Shown here piece after piece: positions 45,900 to 52,435 of a DNA stretch of 64,000 nucleotides. This DNA comes from an uncultured Eubacteriales bacterium (lineage in GTDB: Bacteria; Bacillota; Clostridia; Oscillospirales; Acutalibacteraceae), in NCBI GenBank assembly GCA_900540085.1, contig UQEU01000003.1:124001-188000 (forward strand). Direction: 5' to 3'. The position numbers and the translations under genes were made by a program. The stretch's first letter is position 1, and each line of letters starts with the position of its first letter. The notes under the pieces are model-generated. The model saw only the letters and a list, made by a program, of their open reading frames with translations. It did not search any database and was not told where the DNA came from.

Positions 45900-45917
45900 A
45901 CTTTTCCTCCTTGATAT

Positions 45918-45943
45918 TATTGAGAGTTATTTTACTCTCAATA
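45918..45943 (-). promoter_or_regulatory. Leader hairpin before the DUF11-type gene
   Basis: Perfect stem TATTGAGAGT/ACTCTCAATA with a 6-base loop, ending 7 bases upstream of the AAGGAGG site. No T-run on this strand, so it looks like an mRNA-stabilising or translation-control hairpin rather than a terminator. Confidence 0.5.
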
Positions 45944-46030
45944 CATTGTATTCAGTATGGCAAATATAGTGATATAAATAATATCTGATTTTAATAATGT
46001 GTAATATATATTTTTATCACTTAATTTATA

Positions 46031-47302
46031 TTATACATGGTATTTTTCAAGTTTAGCACTGTCTCTGTCTTCAAAATCATACTTATCTTGATAGTAGTTT
46101 TCAATATGACTGTCAAAACTGCCGTCAGGCTTTATTGTTATTATCGAGCATCCACGCTGTAAACCGAAGTCTTCTATATCGGCATACGCTAAATAGTCAA
46201 TAGAATAACCGTATGACAGACGAATGCCTTTATATTCGATTGAAAAGTTGTTCAAATGGTCGTGTCCGCAGAAAACAGCCTGAGTAGAACCGACACGGAG
46301 CAAAGTTTCAAAAGTTTCGTCGGGATGAAGAGTTTTTCCTATCATACCTTCAAGTTCGCCAACTTCGCCGTAATAATACTTGACATTTTCCGTATCTTCA
46401 AAACCGTTTTCCTTATATTCATTCCACGCTGTTTCGTATTCCTCAAAAGGTATATGGAAAAACATCATAGACTTCGGCATACCTGCAGAAAGTTTTTCGT
46501 TTTCCGCCTCAAATGTATTGAGCGTTTCTTCATACCACTTCATTTGGTCGGCATGAATACCGTCATATTTCCATTCCATTCCCAAATAATCGCCGTCAAC
46601 ATAAGAGCCTGTATCCATCATAAATATGCTTTGAGTTATCACACCCTGCGAATTTTTAACATTTATAACATAGTTTCCGTAGCCATTAATATCTTCTTCT
46701 CCCGCTTGGAACAGACAGTAACTCTTTTCTCCGTCTTCAAGGTACTTGTGATTTTCATAGTAATCTGCAATGTACTCTCTGTCAAAGTATGAGTAAAGTT
46801 CAGTGTCGTGATTTCCAAAAGACGGCGCCCAATATACGCCCAATTTATCCATCAAATTGCCGAAAATCTTTGCACCTGTCTTGTTGTTAAAAGTACCTGC
46901 ACCCGGAAACGGATACGGTACGGGATACGCTATATCTCCCGTAATAACAACTAAGTCAGGTTTCTCGGTCTGCACCATTTTTGCAACACTTTTGACTGCT
47001 TTCATATCTCTGCCATACGACAAAAATCCCCCACCGATATGAATATCTGTCAACTGCATTACCCTCAAATCGTCGTCAGTTGTAAAAGTATAGTACCCCA
47101 AATTGTCTTTTTTCGGAACTTTTTGATTTTCAATTTCCGCAGTTTCAACTTCGTCTTCAATGTACGACAATATCTTGTTTGAATAAACCGTATTTGTTAC
47201 AACAACGGCAACTATGCAAACAACAATGACTGCCAAAAGACAAAGCAGAACTTTTCCGAAAATCTTTAATCCTTTCTTCCCCTTTTTCTCTTGATTTTTC
47301 AT
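46031..47302 (-). CDS. Membrane-anchored metallophosphoesterase
   Basis: A 423-residue calcineurin-like phosphoesterase. One N-terminal transmembrane helix (LLCLLAVIVVCIVAVVVTNT, residues about 17-36) holds an extracellular catalytic domain with all metal-binding blocks: MQLTDIHIGGGF (DxH), LVVITGDIAYPVPYP (GD), APSFGNHDTELY (GNHD), MFFHIPFEEYE and VFCGHDHLNNFS (GHDH). Substrate unknown; relatives act on phosphodiesters or phosphomonoesters. Strong GGGGGAA site. A 28-bp inverted repeat lies between the promoter and the start codon, suggesting a dedicated repressor. Single gene. Confidence 0.88.
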   Translation of the reverse strand: MKNQEKKGKKGLKIFGKVLLCLLAVIVVCIVAVVVTNTVYSNKILSYIEDEVETAEIENQKVPKKDNLGYYTFTTDDDLRVMQLTDIHIGGGFLSYGRDMKAVKSVAKMVQTEKPDLVVITGDIAYPVPYPFPGAGTFNNKTGAKIFGNLMDKLGVYWAPSFGNHDTELYSYFDREYIADYYENHKYLEDGEKSYCLFQAGEEDINGYGNYVINVKNSQGVITQSIFMMDTGSYVDGDYLGMEWKYDGIHADQMKWYEETLNTFEAENEKLSAGMPKSMMFFHIPFEEYETAWNEYKENGFEDTENVKYYYGEVGELEGMIGKTLHPDETFETLLRVGSTQAVFCGHDHLNNFSIEYKGIRLSYGYSIDYLAYADIEDFGLQRGCSIITIKPDGSFDSHIENYYQDKYDFEDRDSAKLEKYHV

Positions 47303-47319
47303 AATATTTCCCCCTCATT

Positions 47320-47347
47320 ATGTAAAGACTTTACACAGTCTTTACAT
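47320..47347. promoter_or_regulatory. 28-bp perfect inverted repeat, operator candidate
   Basis: ATGTAAAGACT (47320-47330) and AGTCTTTACAT (47337-47347) are perfect inverse complements separated by 6 bases. It covers the expected transcription start of the metallophosphoesterase gene, immediately downstream of its -10. GTAAAG-A-CTTTAC forms a smaller nested palindrome. Confidence 0.7.
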
Positions 47348-47348
47348 A

Positions 47349-47377
47349 AATTTAACACAATGCAAATAAAAAATCAA
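47349..47377 (-). promoter_or_regulatory. Promoter of metallophosphoesterase gene
   Basis: On the minus strand TTGATT (47377-47372), 17-base spacer, TAAATT (47354-47349). Confidence 0.55.
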
Positions 47378-47438
47378 GCCTTGTAAAAATATTTTTTGTT
47401 ATATCTTCACAAAAAAATTTATTTATTAAAAAACACTA

Positions 47439-47457
47439 TATAATGTGATTTAATCAC
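47439..47457 (+). promoter_or_regulatory. -10 element overlapped by a Crp/Fnr-like palindrome
   Basis: TATAAT (47439-47444) is followed at once by GTGATTTAATCAC (47445-47457), a 13-bp inverted repeat (GTGAT-TTA-ATCAC) resembling Crp/Fnr-class sites. The -35 region is poor. It lies about 90 bases upstream of the thioredoxin-like gene, whose neighbour encodes a Crp/Fnr regulator. Confidence 0.4.
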
Positions 47458-47546
47458 TGAACAATATTAACATTTATCTTATAATACAAACTACAAGATT
47501 GTAAATTGACTATATGTATCGCTCAAATATACAGAAAGGAGAGCAA

Positions 47547-47858
47547 ATGTCTGTTTTAAATGTAACCAAGAAAAATTTTTACAATGATGTTTTACAATCC
47601 GAATTGCCTGTACTTATAGAATTTTGGTCTCCGTTGTATGAGCCTTGCCAGATATTGACACTGATTTTTGAAAAAATATCTGAAGAATACCCGACTTTGC
47701 GTGTATGCAAAATAAATGCCGACGAAGAAAAAGAACTTGCAAGGTCATTTTCGATTGTCAGCATACCTACAATATGCGTAGTAAAACAAGGTTCGCTTAC
47801 AAAACAAATCGTAGGTGTAAGAGATAAAGATGAAATAGTAAGTCTTATTTTAGATTAG
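47547..47858 (+). CDS. Thioredoxin-like protein with a single active-site cysteine
   Basis: A 103-residue thioredoxin fold: VLIEFWSPLYEPCQILTLIF aligns with the usual WAPWCGPC block, but the first cysteine is replaced by Tyr-31 and the preceding Trp by Leu-30, leaving only Cys-34 (YEPC instead of CGPC). The cis-proline is kept in IVSIPTICVV. It therefore cannot form the normal disulfide and may act through mixed disulfides or binding. ATG 47547 is chosen because AAAGGAGAG lies upstream; the frame continues to 47514. The 3' end overlaps the convergent Crp/Fnr gene by 9 bases. Confidence 0.88.
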   Translation: MSVLNVTKKNFYNDVLQSELPVLIEFWSPLYEPCQILTLIFEKISEEYPTLRVCKINADEEKELARSFSIVSIPTICVVKQGSLTKQIVGVRDKDEIVSLILD

Positions 47859-48533
47859 TTTTTTAAGTTTTTCACTGTTTTTTACAGTTATTTTACCACG
47901 ACTCATTTCTATCATTTCTTCATTTTCAAAATACTTCAACATTCTTGAAACAACTTCTCTGACAGTACCTAAATTTTGAGCCATTTGTTCGTGAGTTAAA
48001 TAAATCTCGTTGCCATCTGTTTTCTCAACTTCTTCAACTAAAAACATTGCAAGTCTTTTATCAAAACTCATAAACAACACTTGTTGCAAAACCCATACAA
48101 CATCGGAAAAACGAGAGAGTATTTTTTCCATAGCAAAATTTTTTGCGTGAATATTGCTGCTTACAATACTGTCAAAACATTTTTCATCAACAATATAGCA
48201 AACCGACTCTTTTTCAGCGTCGATGAAAACATCAAAAGTTATCAAACTTAAAACACACGACGCCGACATTACACAAACATCGCCGCCTTTAATATGGTAC
48301 AAGGTAACTTCTCTGCCTTCCTCAGACATCACATATACACGCAAACTTCCTTTGACTACAATAATTGTACCTGTACATTCACATGAGCAATTATTTATAT
48401 GTTCACCTTTGCGAAATTTTTTATATGTTGTTGCAGCAAGCAGTTTTTCCTTTTCATCTGTATTTAAAAAATCCCAAAAAGTTAAATTTTCTTTCAAGAC
48501 ATCCTTATATTTAAGTTTATCCATTTTTTTCAT
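47850..48533 (-). CDS. Crp/Fnr-family transcription regulator, cysteine-rich
   Basis: A 227-residue regulator: cyclic-nucleotide-binding-type beta-barrel (IIVVKGSLRVYVMSEEGREV, YHIKGGDVCVMSASCV), a long dimerisation helix and a winged HTH (IYLTHEQMAQNLGTVREVVS, RMLKYFENEEMIEMSRGKIT). Cysteines at 49, 51 and 53 (NNCSCECTG), 87, 93, 112 and 119 suggest a redox or Fe-S sensor; the canonical cAMP-binding RxS is not evident. Fnr-like proteins switch genes for anaerobic, nitrosative or oxidative conditions. The start is either ATG 48533 or 48524; neither has a strong site. Convergent with a thioredoxin-like gene. Confidence 0.9.
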   Translation of the reverse strand: MKKMDKLKYKDVLKENLTFWDFLNTDEKEKLLAATTYKKFRKGEHINNCSCECTGTIIVVKGSLRVYVMSEEGREVTLYHIKGGDVCVMSASCVLSLITFDVFIDAEKESVCYIVDEKCFDSIVSSNIHAKNFAMEKILSRFSDVVWVLQQVLFMSFDKRLAMFLVEEVEKTDGNEIYLTHEQMAQNLGTVREVVSRMLKYFENEEMIEMSRGKITVKNSEKLKKLI

Positions 48534-48627
48534 CTCTCATATAATATTATGTTAAATAATACCATGTAATGTGCTAAATAGTCAAATTTTAGTATTAAAT
48601 CAAAAAAATTTTACTTATGATAAAAAA

Positions 48628-48659
48628 TAAAAATCGGTTGGAATACCAACCGATTTTTT
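48628..48659. terminator. Terminator after the hexosaminidase gene
   Basis: AAAATCGGTTGG pairs with CCAACCGATTTT around AATA; T-run on the plus side and A-rich (T on minus) on the other, just after the stop at 48670. Confidence 0.88.
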
Positions 48660-48669
48660 CTTTTGCAAA

Positions 48670-50295
48670 TTATTTACGAGCGTCTTCAACTTCAAGGTCA
48701 GGATTTTTGAAGAAGAAGTTTCTCATATATTTTGCTCGTTTTAAAAGATTATTATTGATGGCAAACTTGCGTGGAGCATAATTTACACCCAACTCTTTCA
48801 AAATGCTTTCATAGTCGTCAAGTCTTGCAACAAATGACTTGAAATCTTTTTTTTCTTTAGGAGTCCAGCCCACTTCACTTACTGCCGCAAGTCGAGGGAA
48901 AAGGTTGAAATCAACTTTTTCTATTGTGTGAACAAACTCAGTCCAAAGTTCGCCCTCAACTCCGAGAATATTTTTTTCTGCTTCAGGCTTCACACCGCTT
49001 TTTGAAGGTTCAAAATTGTATGTATTTTTGATTTTAACTTCACAGTTCGGATAGTCGAAATAAAACGACATCTGTCTGCTCAAAATCATCTGACCGCCTG
49101 AATTTACATAGTTTTCAGCCTTTTTATCTCTTTTAGGTGTCCAATACTGACCGATAATTGATTTATCAAGGTTCTTCGCACCTAAAATCTCATTCCAACC
49201 GATAAGTCTTTTGCCTTTCTTTTTAACATATTCGTTAATCTGATTGTTAAAATATCCCTGAAGTTCATCAACAGAGTTAAGACCTTTTTCTTTAATAACT
49301 TTCTGACAGTCGGGGCATTTTTTCCATTCGTCTCTCGGAGCTTCGTCGCCGCCTATATGGAAATAAGGAGCGGGGAAAAGTTCACAAACTTCATCGATAA
49401 TATCATATATAAAATCGTATGTAAATTGTTTGCCGAGACATGCCGACCTGTTCCACGAATTGTCTTTATAGCCGAGTTGAGTTTTAGGAACAACTGCACC
49501 GAAATAGTAAGCAACATCTGTATCGAGTTTTCTGCACGCAAGTTCGGGATATGCTGCCTCTGCCGCCGTGAAATGTGCAGGCATATCAATTTCGGGAATA
49601 ACGGTAATTCCTCTTTCTTCTGCATACTTAACGACTTCTTTTACTTCTTCTTGTGTATAATATCCATTGTCTCTTTCGGGGTCGCTGACCGAAACAATAT
49701 TTTTTTCTTTCCAGCCTGTACGCTGAGTGGCTTTTCTCTTTGCACCGATTTCTGTCAAAAGAGGATACTTCTTTATCTCTATTCTCCAGCCTTGGTCGTC
49801 TGTCAAGTGCCAATGAAAAATGTTTAATTTGTGAAGCAACATTAAATCAAGAAGCCTTTTAATTTCATCTACGGAGAAAAAGTGTCTTGAACAGTCAAGC
49901 ATCTGACCTCTCCAAGAATATCTCGGAGCGTCATTGATTTTTACACAGGAAACAGACAAAGCCTTTTTGCCTTTTGAAGTGTCAAATTTTCCAAGTTGAC
50001 GAAGTGTTTGAATTGCATAAAGTGCACCTTTAAAGGTTGACGCTTTAATTTCGATTTTATCACTTGAAATTGAAAGTTCGTACTCTTCTTCCGACAAAGA
50101 CTTATCCGAAACGAAAACTACATCTGCATTTTCACAAACTTGTGTGTCTGTCAAAAAAACATTTTTAAAAATTTCATTGTAAAACTTTGATGCAGAAGAA
50201 AGTTCCTCATCAAAATGAACTGTCGTTTTTTCAGTCATTGAAAAACTTCCCGACAATTCTTTTACCTTTAACGGCATAGGAATTACACTAATCAT
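48670..50295 (-). CDS. Beta-N-acetylhexosaminidase, glycoside hydrolase family 20
   Basis: A 541-residue GH20 enzyme releasing terminal N-acetylhexosamine. An N-terminal GH20b-like domain (VIPMPLKVKELSGSFSMTEK) precedes the TIM barrel with RYSWRGQMLDCSRHFFSVDE, HWHLTDDQGWRIEIKKYPLL, VIPEIDMPAHFTAAEAAYPE and the catalytic Asp-Glu pair in PYFHIGGDEAPRDEWKKC. No signal peptide, so likely intracellular, acting on imported chitobiose-, mucin- or wall-derived sugars. ATG 50295 is selected since AAGGAG precedes it; the frame extends to 50349. Single gene. Confidence 0.94.
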   Translation of the reverse strand: MISVIPMPLKVKELSGSFSMTEKTTVHFDEELSSASKFYNEIFKNVFLTDTQVCENADVVFVSDKSLSEEEYELSISSDKIEIKASTFKGALYAIQTLRQLGKFDTSKGKKALSVSCVKINDAPRYSWRGQMLDCSRHFFSVDEIKRLLDLMLLHKLNIFHWHLTDDQGWRIEIKKYPLLTEIGAKRKATQRTGWKEKNIVSVSDPERDNGYYTQEEVKEVVKYAEERGITVIPEIDMPAHFTAAEAAYPELACRKLDTDVAYYFGAVVPKTQLGYKDNSWNRSACLGKQFTYDFIYDIIDEVCELFPAPYFHIGGDEAPRDEWKKCPDCQKVIKEKGLNSVDELQGYFNNQINEYVKKKGKRLIGWNEILGAKNLDKSIIGQYWTPKRDKKAENYVNSGGQMILSRQMSFYFDYPNCEVKIKNTYNFEPSKSGVKPEAEKNILGVEGELWTEFVHTIEKVDFNLFPRLAAVSEVGWTPKEKKDFKSFVARLDDYESILKELGVNYAPRKFAINNNLLKRAKYMRNFFFKNPDLEVEDARK

Positions 50296-50407
50296 AATAT
50301 TTCTCCTTAAATTAATAAATACATAGTCATATAATATTTTGAAACTCAATTATATAACAAAACCAATTAAAAATCATTAAAAAATATTAAACAATATCTG
50401 TAATAAC

Positions 50408-50875
50408 TTAACAATTCAAATTTTCAATATACTCGATTATTTCCTCTGCATTTGTATCGGGTTTTGCTTTTTTCCAAACTTTTTCAATAACGCCGTTTTC
50501 GTCTATCAAATATGTGCTTCGCACAACGCCGAAAGAAGTTTTGCCGTACATCTTTTTTTCTTGCCAAACATCGTAGTCTTTAATGGCTTTGAGTTCGGGG
50601 TCGGACAAAAGCACAAACGGTAATTCGTACTTGTCGGCAAAACGAATATGAGACGCCTCGCTGTCTTTGCTGATACCTATAACTTTGACATTTAATTCTT
50701 CAAATTTTGAAAAATTGTTTGAAAAAGCACAAGCCTGTCTCGTGCAACCCGGAGTATTGTCTTTCGGATAGAAATATACGACAACTTTTTGACCTTTAAA
50801 ATCCGAAAGTTTGACTTCGTTTGAATTTTTATCTTTTAAAACAATTTCAGGAGCAACTGTTCCCTCTGTAAGCAT
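50408..50875 (-). CDS. bcp: Thiol peroxidase, BCP-type peroxiredoxin
   Basis: A 155-residue bacterioferritin-comigratory-protein peroxiredoxin that reduces peroxides. The active site YPKDNTPGCTRQACAFSNNF holds the peroxidatic Cys; the usual second Cys five residues later is present (CTRQAC), so a 2-Cys atypical mechanism is likely. LKDKNSNEVKLSDFKGQKV is the standard N-terminal block. GAGGTGA ribosome-binding site. Joins rubrerythrin as oxidative-stress defence. Confidence 0.94.
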   Translation of the reverse strand: MLTEGTVAPEIVLKDKNSNEVKLSDFKGQKVVVYFYPKDNTPGCTRQACAFSNNFSKFEELNVKVIGISKDSEASHIRFADKYELPFVLLSDPELKAIKDYDVWQEKKMYGKTSFGVVRSTYLIDENGVIEKVWKKAKPDTNAEEIIEYIENLNC

Positions 50876-51035
50876 AAAATCACCTCATAAAACTAATTTA
50901 AACAAACAAATGTTTACAAATTCATATTAACATAAAACGACAAAAAAATAAAGCAACCGAATAAAATTCAACAATCGCTTTATTAAAACAACATTCCCTA
51001 TCATTATTCAATGTATTTCACGCAACTAAAATAAA

Positions 51036-51073
51036 AAAATTAAGGGAGAACAAAAAGCATTCATTCTCCCTTA
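51036..51073 (-). terminator. Terminator of the SOS-type two-gene cassette
   Basis: TAAGGGAGAA (51041-51050) pairs with TTCTCCCTTA (51064-51073); followed by a T-run on the minus strand. Confidence 0.85.
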
Positions 51074-51089
51074 TCAAAATATTTTATAT

Positions 51090-51416
51090 TCAGTTTTCTA
51101 AATAAAATGTTTCTGTTTTCTCAACGGCATAAAAACAGTATTTTAGTATGTTTCTCATTCTTTCGCACCCGTTGTCGATATGCTTTTTTACTGTTGGTTG
51201 GGTCAACCCCAACTTTTTTGCAACCTGTCTTTGCGACATATTTTTAAAATATGCGAGTTCAATACACTCTCTTTGTCTGTCGGTCAACTCTTTTTCCAAA
51301 ATGATAGGTATCATATTTTTCATTACCCCAACCGTAAAAGAATTGCCTGTATTTGTTTCATATTCGTATAAATATTCGCTGATTTCTTCGATGGAGTTTT
51401 CAAAAGCATCGCTCAT
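51090..51416 (-). CDS. Sigma-70 region 4-like HTH protein (108 aa)
   Basis: A 108-residue protein whose second half is a sigma region 4/LuxR-like helix-turn-helix: KELTDRQRECIELAYFKNMS, QRQVAKKLGLTQPTVKKHID, NGCERMRNIL. The first 40 residues (SDAFENSIEEISEYLYEYET) contain no region 2, so it cannot be a complete sigma factor by itself; it may be a transcription activator of the phage late-regulator kind. It overlaps the upstream 69-residue gene by 4 bases (ATGA). The unit starts at a promoter with a LexA box in it. No phage structural genes are nearby. Confidence 0.8.
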   Translation of the reverse strand: MSDAFENSIEEISEYLYEYETNTGNSFTVGVMKNMIPIILEKELTDRQRECIELAYFKNMSQRQVAKKLGLTQPTVKKHIDNGCERMRNILKYCFYAVEKTETFYLEN

Positions 51417-51622
51417 TCTTCATCATCTCCGTAATATTCGGACAAAATTCTGTATGTTGCCCTGCACTCAAGTGCCATATCATAGTAAATTCTGATTTTC
51501 TTTCTCAAATTCATCAAATCCTGACCGCTGTAAACAGCCAGCAACGGTCTAAGTCCGTCAATTTTGTTACACAGTTTTTGATACTCTTTTTGATATTCTT
51601 CTGCAAGTTCATCAATCGTCAT
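51413..51622 (-). CDS. 69-residue helical protein, partner of the sigma-like gene
   Basis: ATG 51622 with AAAGGA upstream. It reads MTIDELAEEYQKEYQKLCNK, IDGLRPLLAVYSGQDLMNLR, KKIRIYYDMALECRATYRIL: highly charged helices, probably a coiled coil. No recognised family. It overlaps the sigma-like gene by 4 bases, so the two proteins are likely made in step and may interact. First gene after the LexA-box promoter. Confidence 0.7.
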   Translation of the reverse strand: MTIDELAEEYQKEYQKLCNKIDGLRPLLAVYSGQDLMNLRKKIRIYYDMALECRATYRILSEYYGDDEE

Positions 51623-51674
51623 TTTCTCAGTCCTTTCACTACTTTAAGAAGCGAGTGGCGGCCTCTTTCCTACG

Positions 51675-51703
51675 ATATTAGTCGAACAAATGTTCTAAGT
51701 CAA
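51675..51703 (-). promoter_or_regulatory. Consensus promoter of the two-gene cassette
   Basis: On the minus strand TTGACT (51703-51698), 17-base spacer, TAATAT (51680-51675), about 53 bases before the ATG at 51622. Confidence 0.85.
51683..51696. promoter_or_regulatory. LexA (SOS) box inside the promoter spacer
   Basis: CGAACAAATGTTCT matches the Gram-positive LexA consensus CGAACRNRYGTTYG at 13 of 14 positions (last base T). It occupies the 17-base spacer between -35 and -10, an ideal place for repression. Gram-positive LexA boxes of this form are well established; binding here is inferred. Confidence 0.8.
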
Positions 51704-51804
51704 TTTAAAGGGAAAAATATGGTACTGTAAAAATTAAAAAAAAGGATACATTGTAAATATTCAGTACTTTAATTAATATAATACAAAAAAGTTAATTAAT
51801 TACA

Positions 51805-51833
51805 TTGACAAACTGTTGATAATGTCTTATAAT
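51805..51833 (+). promoter_or_regulatory. Consensus promoter of an unassigned small RNA
   Basis: TTGACA (51805-51810), 17-base spacer, TATAAT (51828-51833): both boxes match the sigma-A consensus exactly. No open frame of useful size follows before the terminator. Confidence 0.88.
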
Positions 51834-51839
51834 TTTACC

Positions 51840-51970
51840 TACGGTGCTGACAGATATGCACCGTACATTTTCTTATACGGAGCCGCAATCGTGTAAGAAT
51901 TTGTCCTCCTACAGTTTGTTATAAACAGAGAGGGGAAAGAGGTCGTGTTAACGACCTCTTTCTTCTTTTT
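51840..51970 (+). ncRNA. Candidate structured small RNA of about 130 nt, family not recognised
   Basis: Bounded by a perfect promoter and a strong terminator. Hairpin 1: TACGGTGC (51840-51847) with GCACCGTA (51858-51865). Hairpin 2: TTCTTATACG (51870-51879) with CGTGTAAGAA (51890-51899), loop GAGCCGCAAT. A third weaker stem may join CCTC (51905-51908) with GAGG (51930-51933) around GTTT/AAAC. Terminator: AAAGAGGTCGT (51936-51946) with ACGACCTCTTT (51951-51961), then T-rich. The segment GTCCTCCT (51903-51910) is complementary to Shine-Dalgarno sequences. It does not show the signatures I know for 6S, SRP RNA, tmRNA, RNase P, T-box or common riboswitches. It precedes the brnQ T-box but has its own end. 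Confidence 0.7.
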
Positions 51971-52106
51971 AACGATATGAAAATAAAATATTTTAAACAA
52001 CACAAAAAACACATCGTTTGAATTACGCTTGTTTATGTAAAATGTTGCAATTAGTTGTTCTTTTCATCTTCCAAATTATACATACTGACTTTTTTTTAAA
52101 ATATTC

Positions 52107-52135
52107 TTGTAAAATCGCATATAATATGATAAAAT
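52107..52135 (+). promoter_or_regulatory. Promoter of the brnQ T-box leader
   Basis: TTGTAA (52107-52112), 17-base spacer, TAAAAT (52130-52135), just upstream of the T-box RNA. Confidence 0.6.
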
Positions 52136-52141
52136 ACTTGT

Positions 52142-52413
52142 CAACAAATGAATTAAAAGATAAATTCTGTTGATGGGAACAAGTAACCTTTTAGAAATTT
52201 CAAAGAGAGGCAACGGTCGGTGTAAGTTGTCAAAGGACTATTTGAGTGAAATCATCCCTGAGAAGCGAACTGAAACAAAGTAGGTAAGCCGGAGTTAAGC
52301 CCCGTTACAAGCGATACGCATTGTTAGATGCGTGCAGAGCCAAATTTTCTGTTTGGGAACTAAGGTGGTACCACGATTTACAAGTCGTCCTTTGATTGAG
52401 GACGACTTTTTTT
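52142..52413 (+). promoter_or_regulatory. T-box riboswitch, isoleucine type, controlling brnQ
   Basis: The T-box sequence AAGGTGGTACCACG is at 52362-52375 and the stem I distal elements AGAGAGG and CGGTG follow the 5' end. On the 3' side of stem I the specifier loop reads GAAATCATCC, giving specifier codon ATC (52251-52253), isoleucine. The terminator is AGTCGTCCT (52383-52391) with AGGACGACT (52399-52407) plus T-run. Uncharged tRNA-Ile should pair with the leader and allow transcription of brnQ when isoleucine is scarce. Confidence 0.93.
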
Positions 52414-52435
52414 ATTTTTTAAAGGAGTAGTGATA

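Noticed and set aside
50949..50986. Second terminator-like inverted repeat upstream of bcp (AATAAAGC/GCTTTATT)
   Set aside because: AT-rich 8-bp stem with a 22-base loop, no gene clearly ending there; the cassette already has a better terminator at 51036-51073.
51090..51622. Prophage remnant around the sigma-like cassette
   Set aside because: No integrase, structural, lysis or attachment sequences in the flanking 5 kb; neighbours are ordinary metabolic genes.
51840..51970. 6S RNA, SRP RNA or a known riboswitch
   Set aside because: It lacks the long closing stem and central bubble of 6S, the conserved SRP loop, and signature motifs of common riboswitches; left as unassigned.
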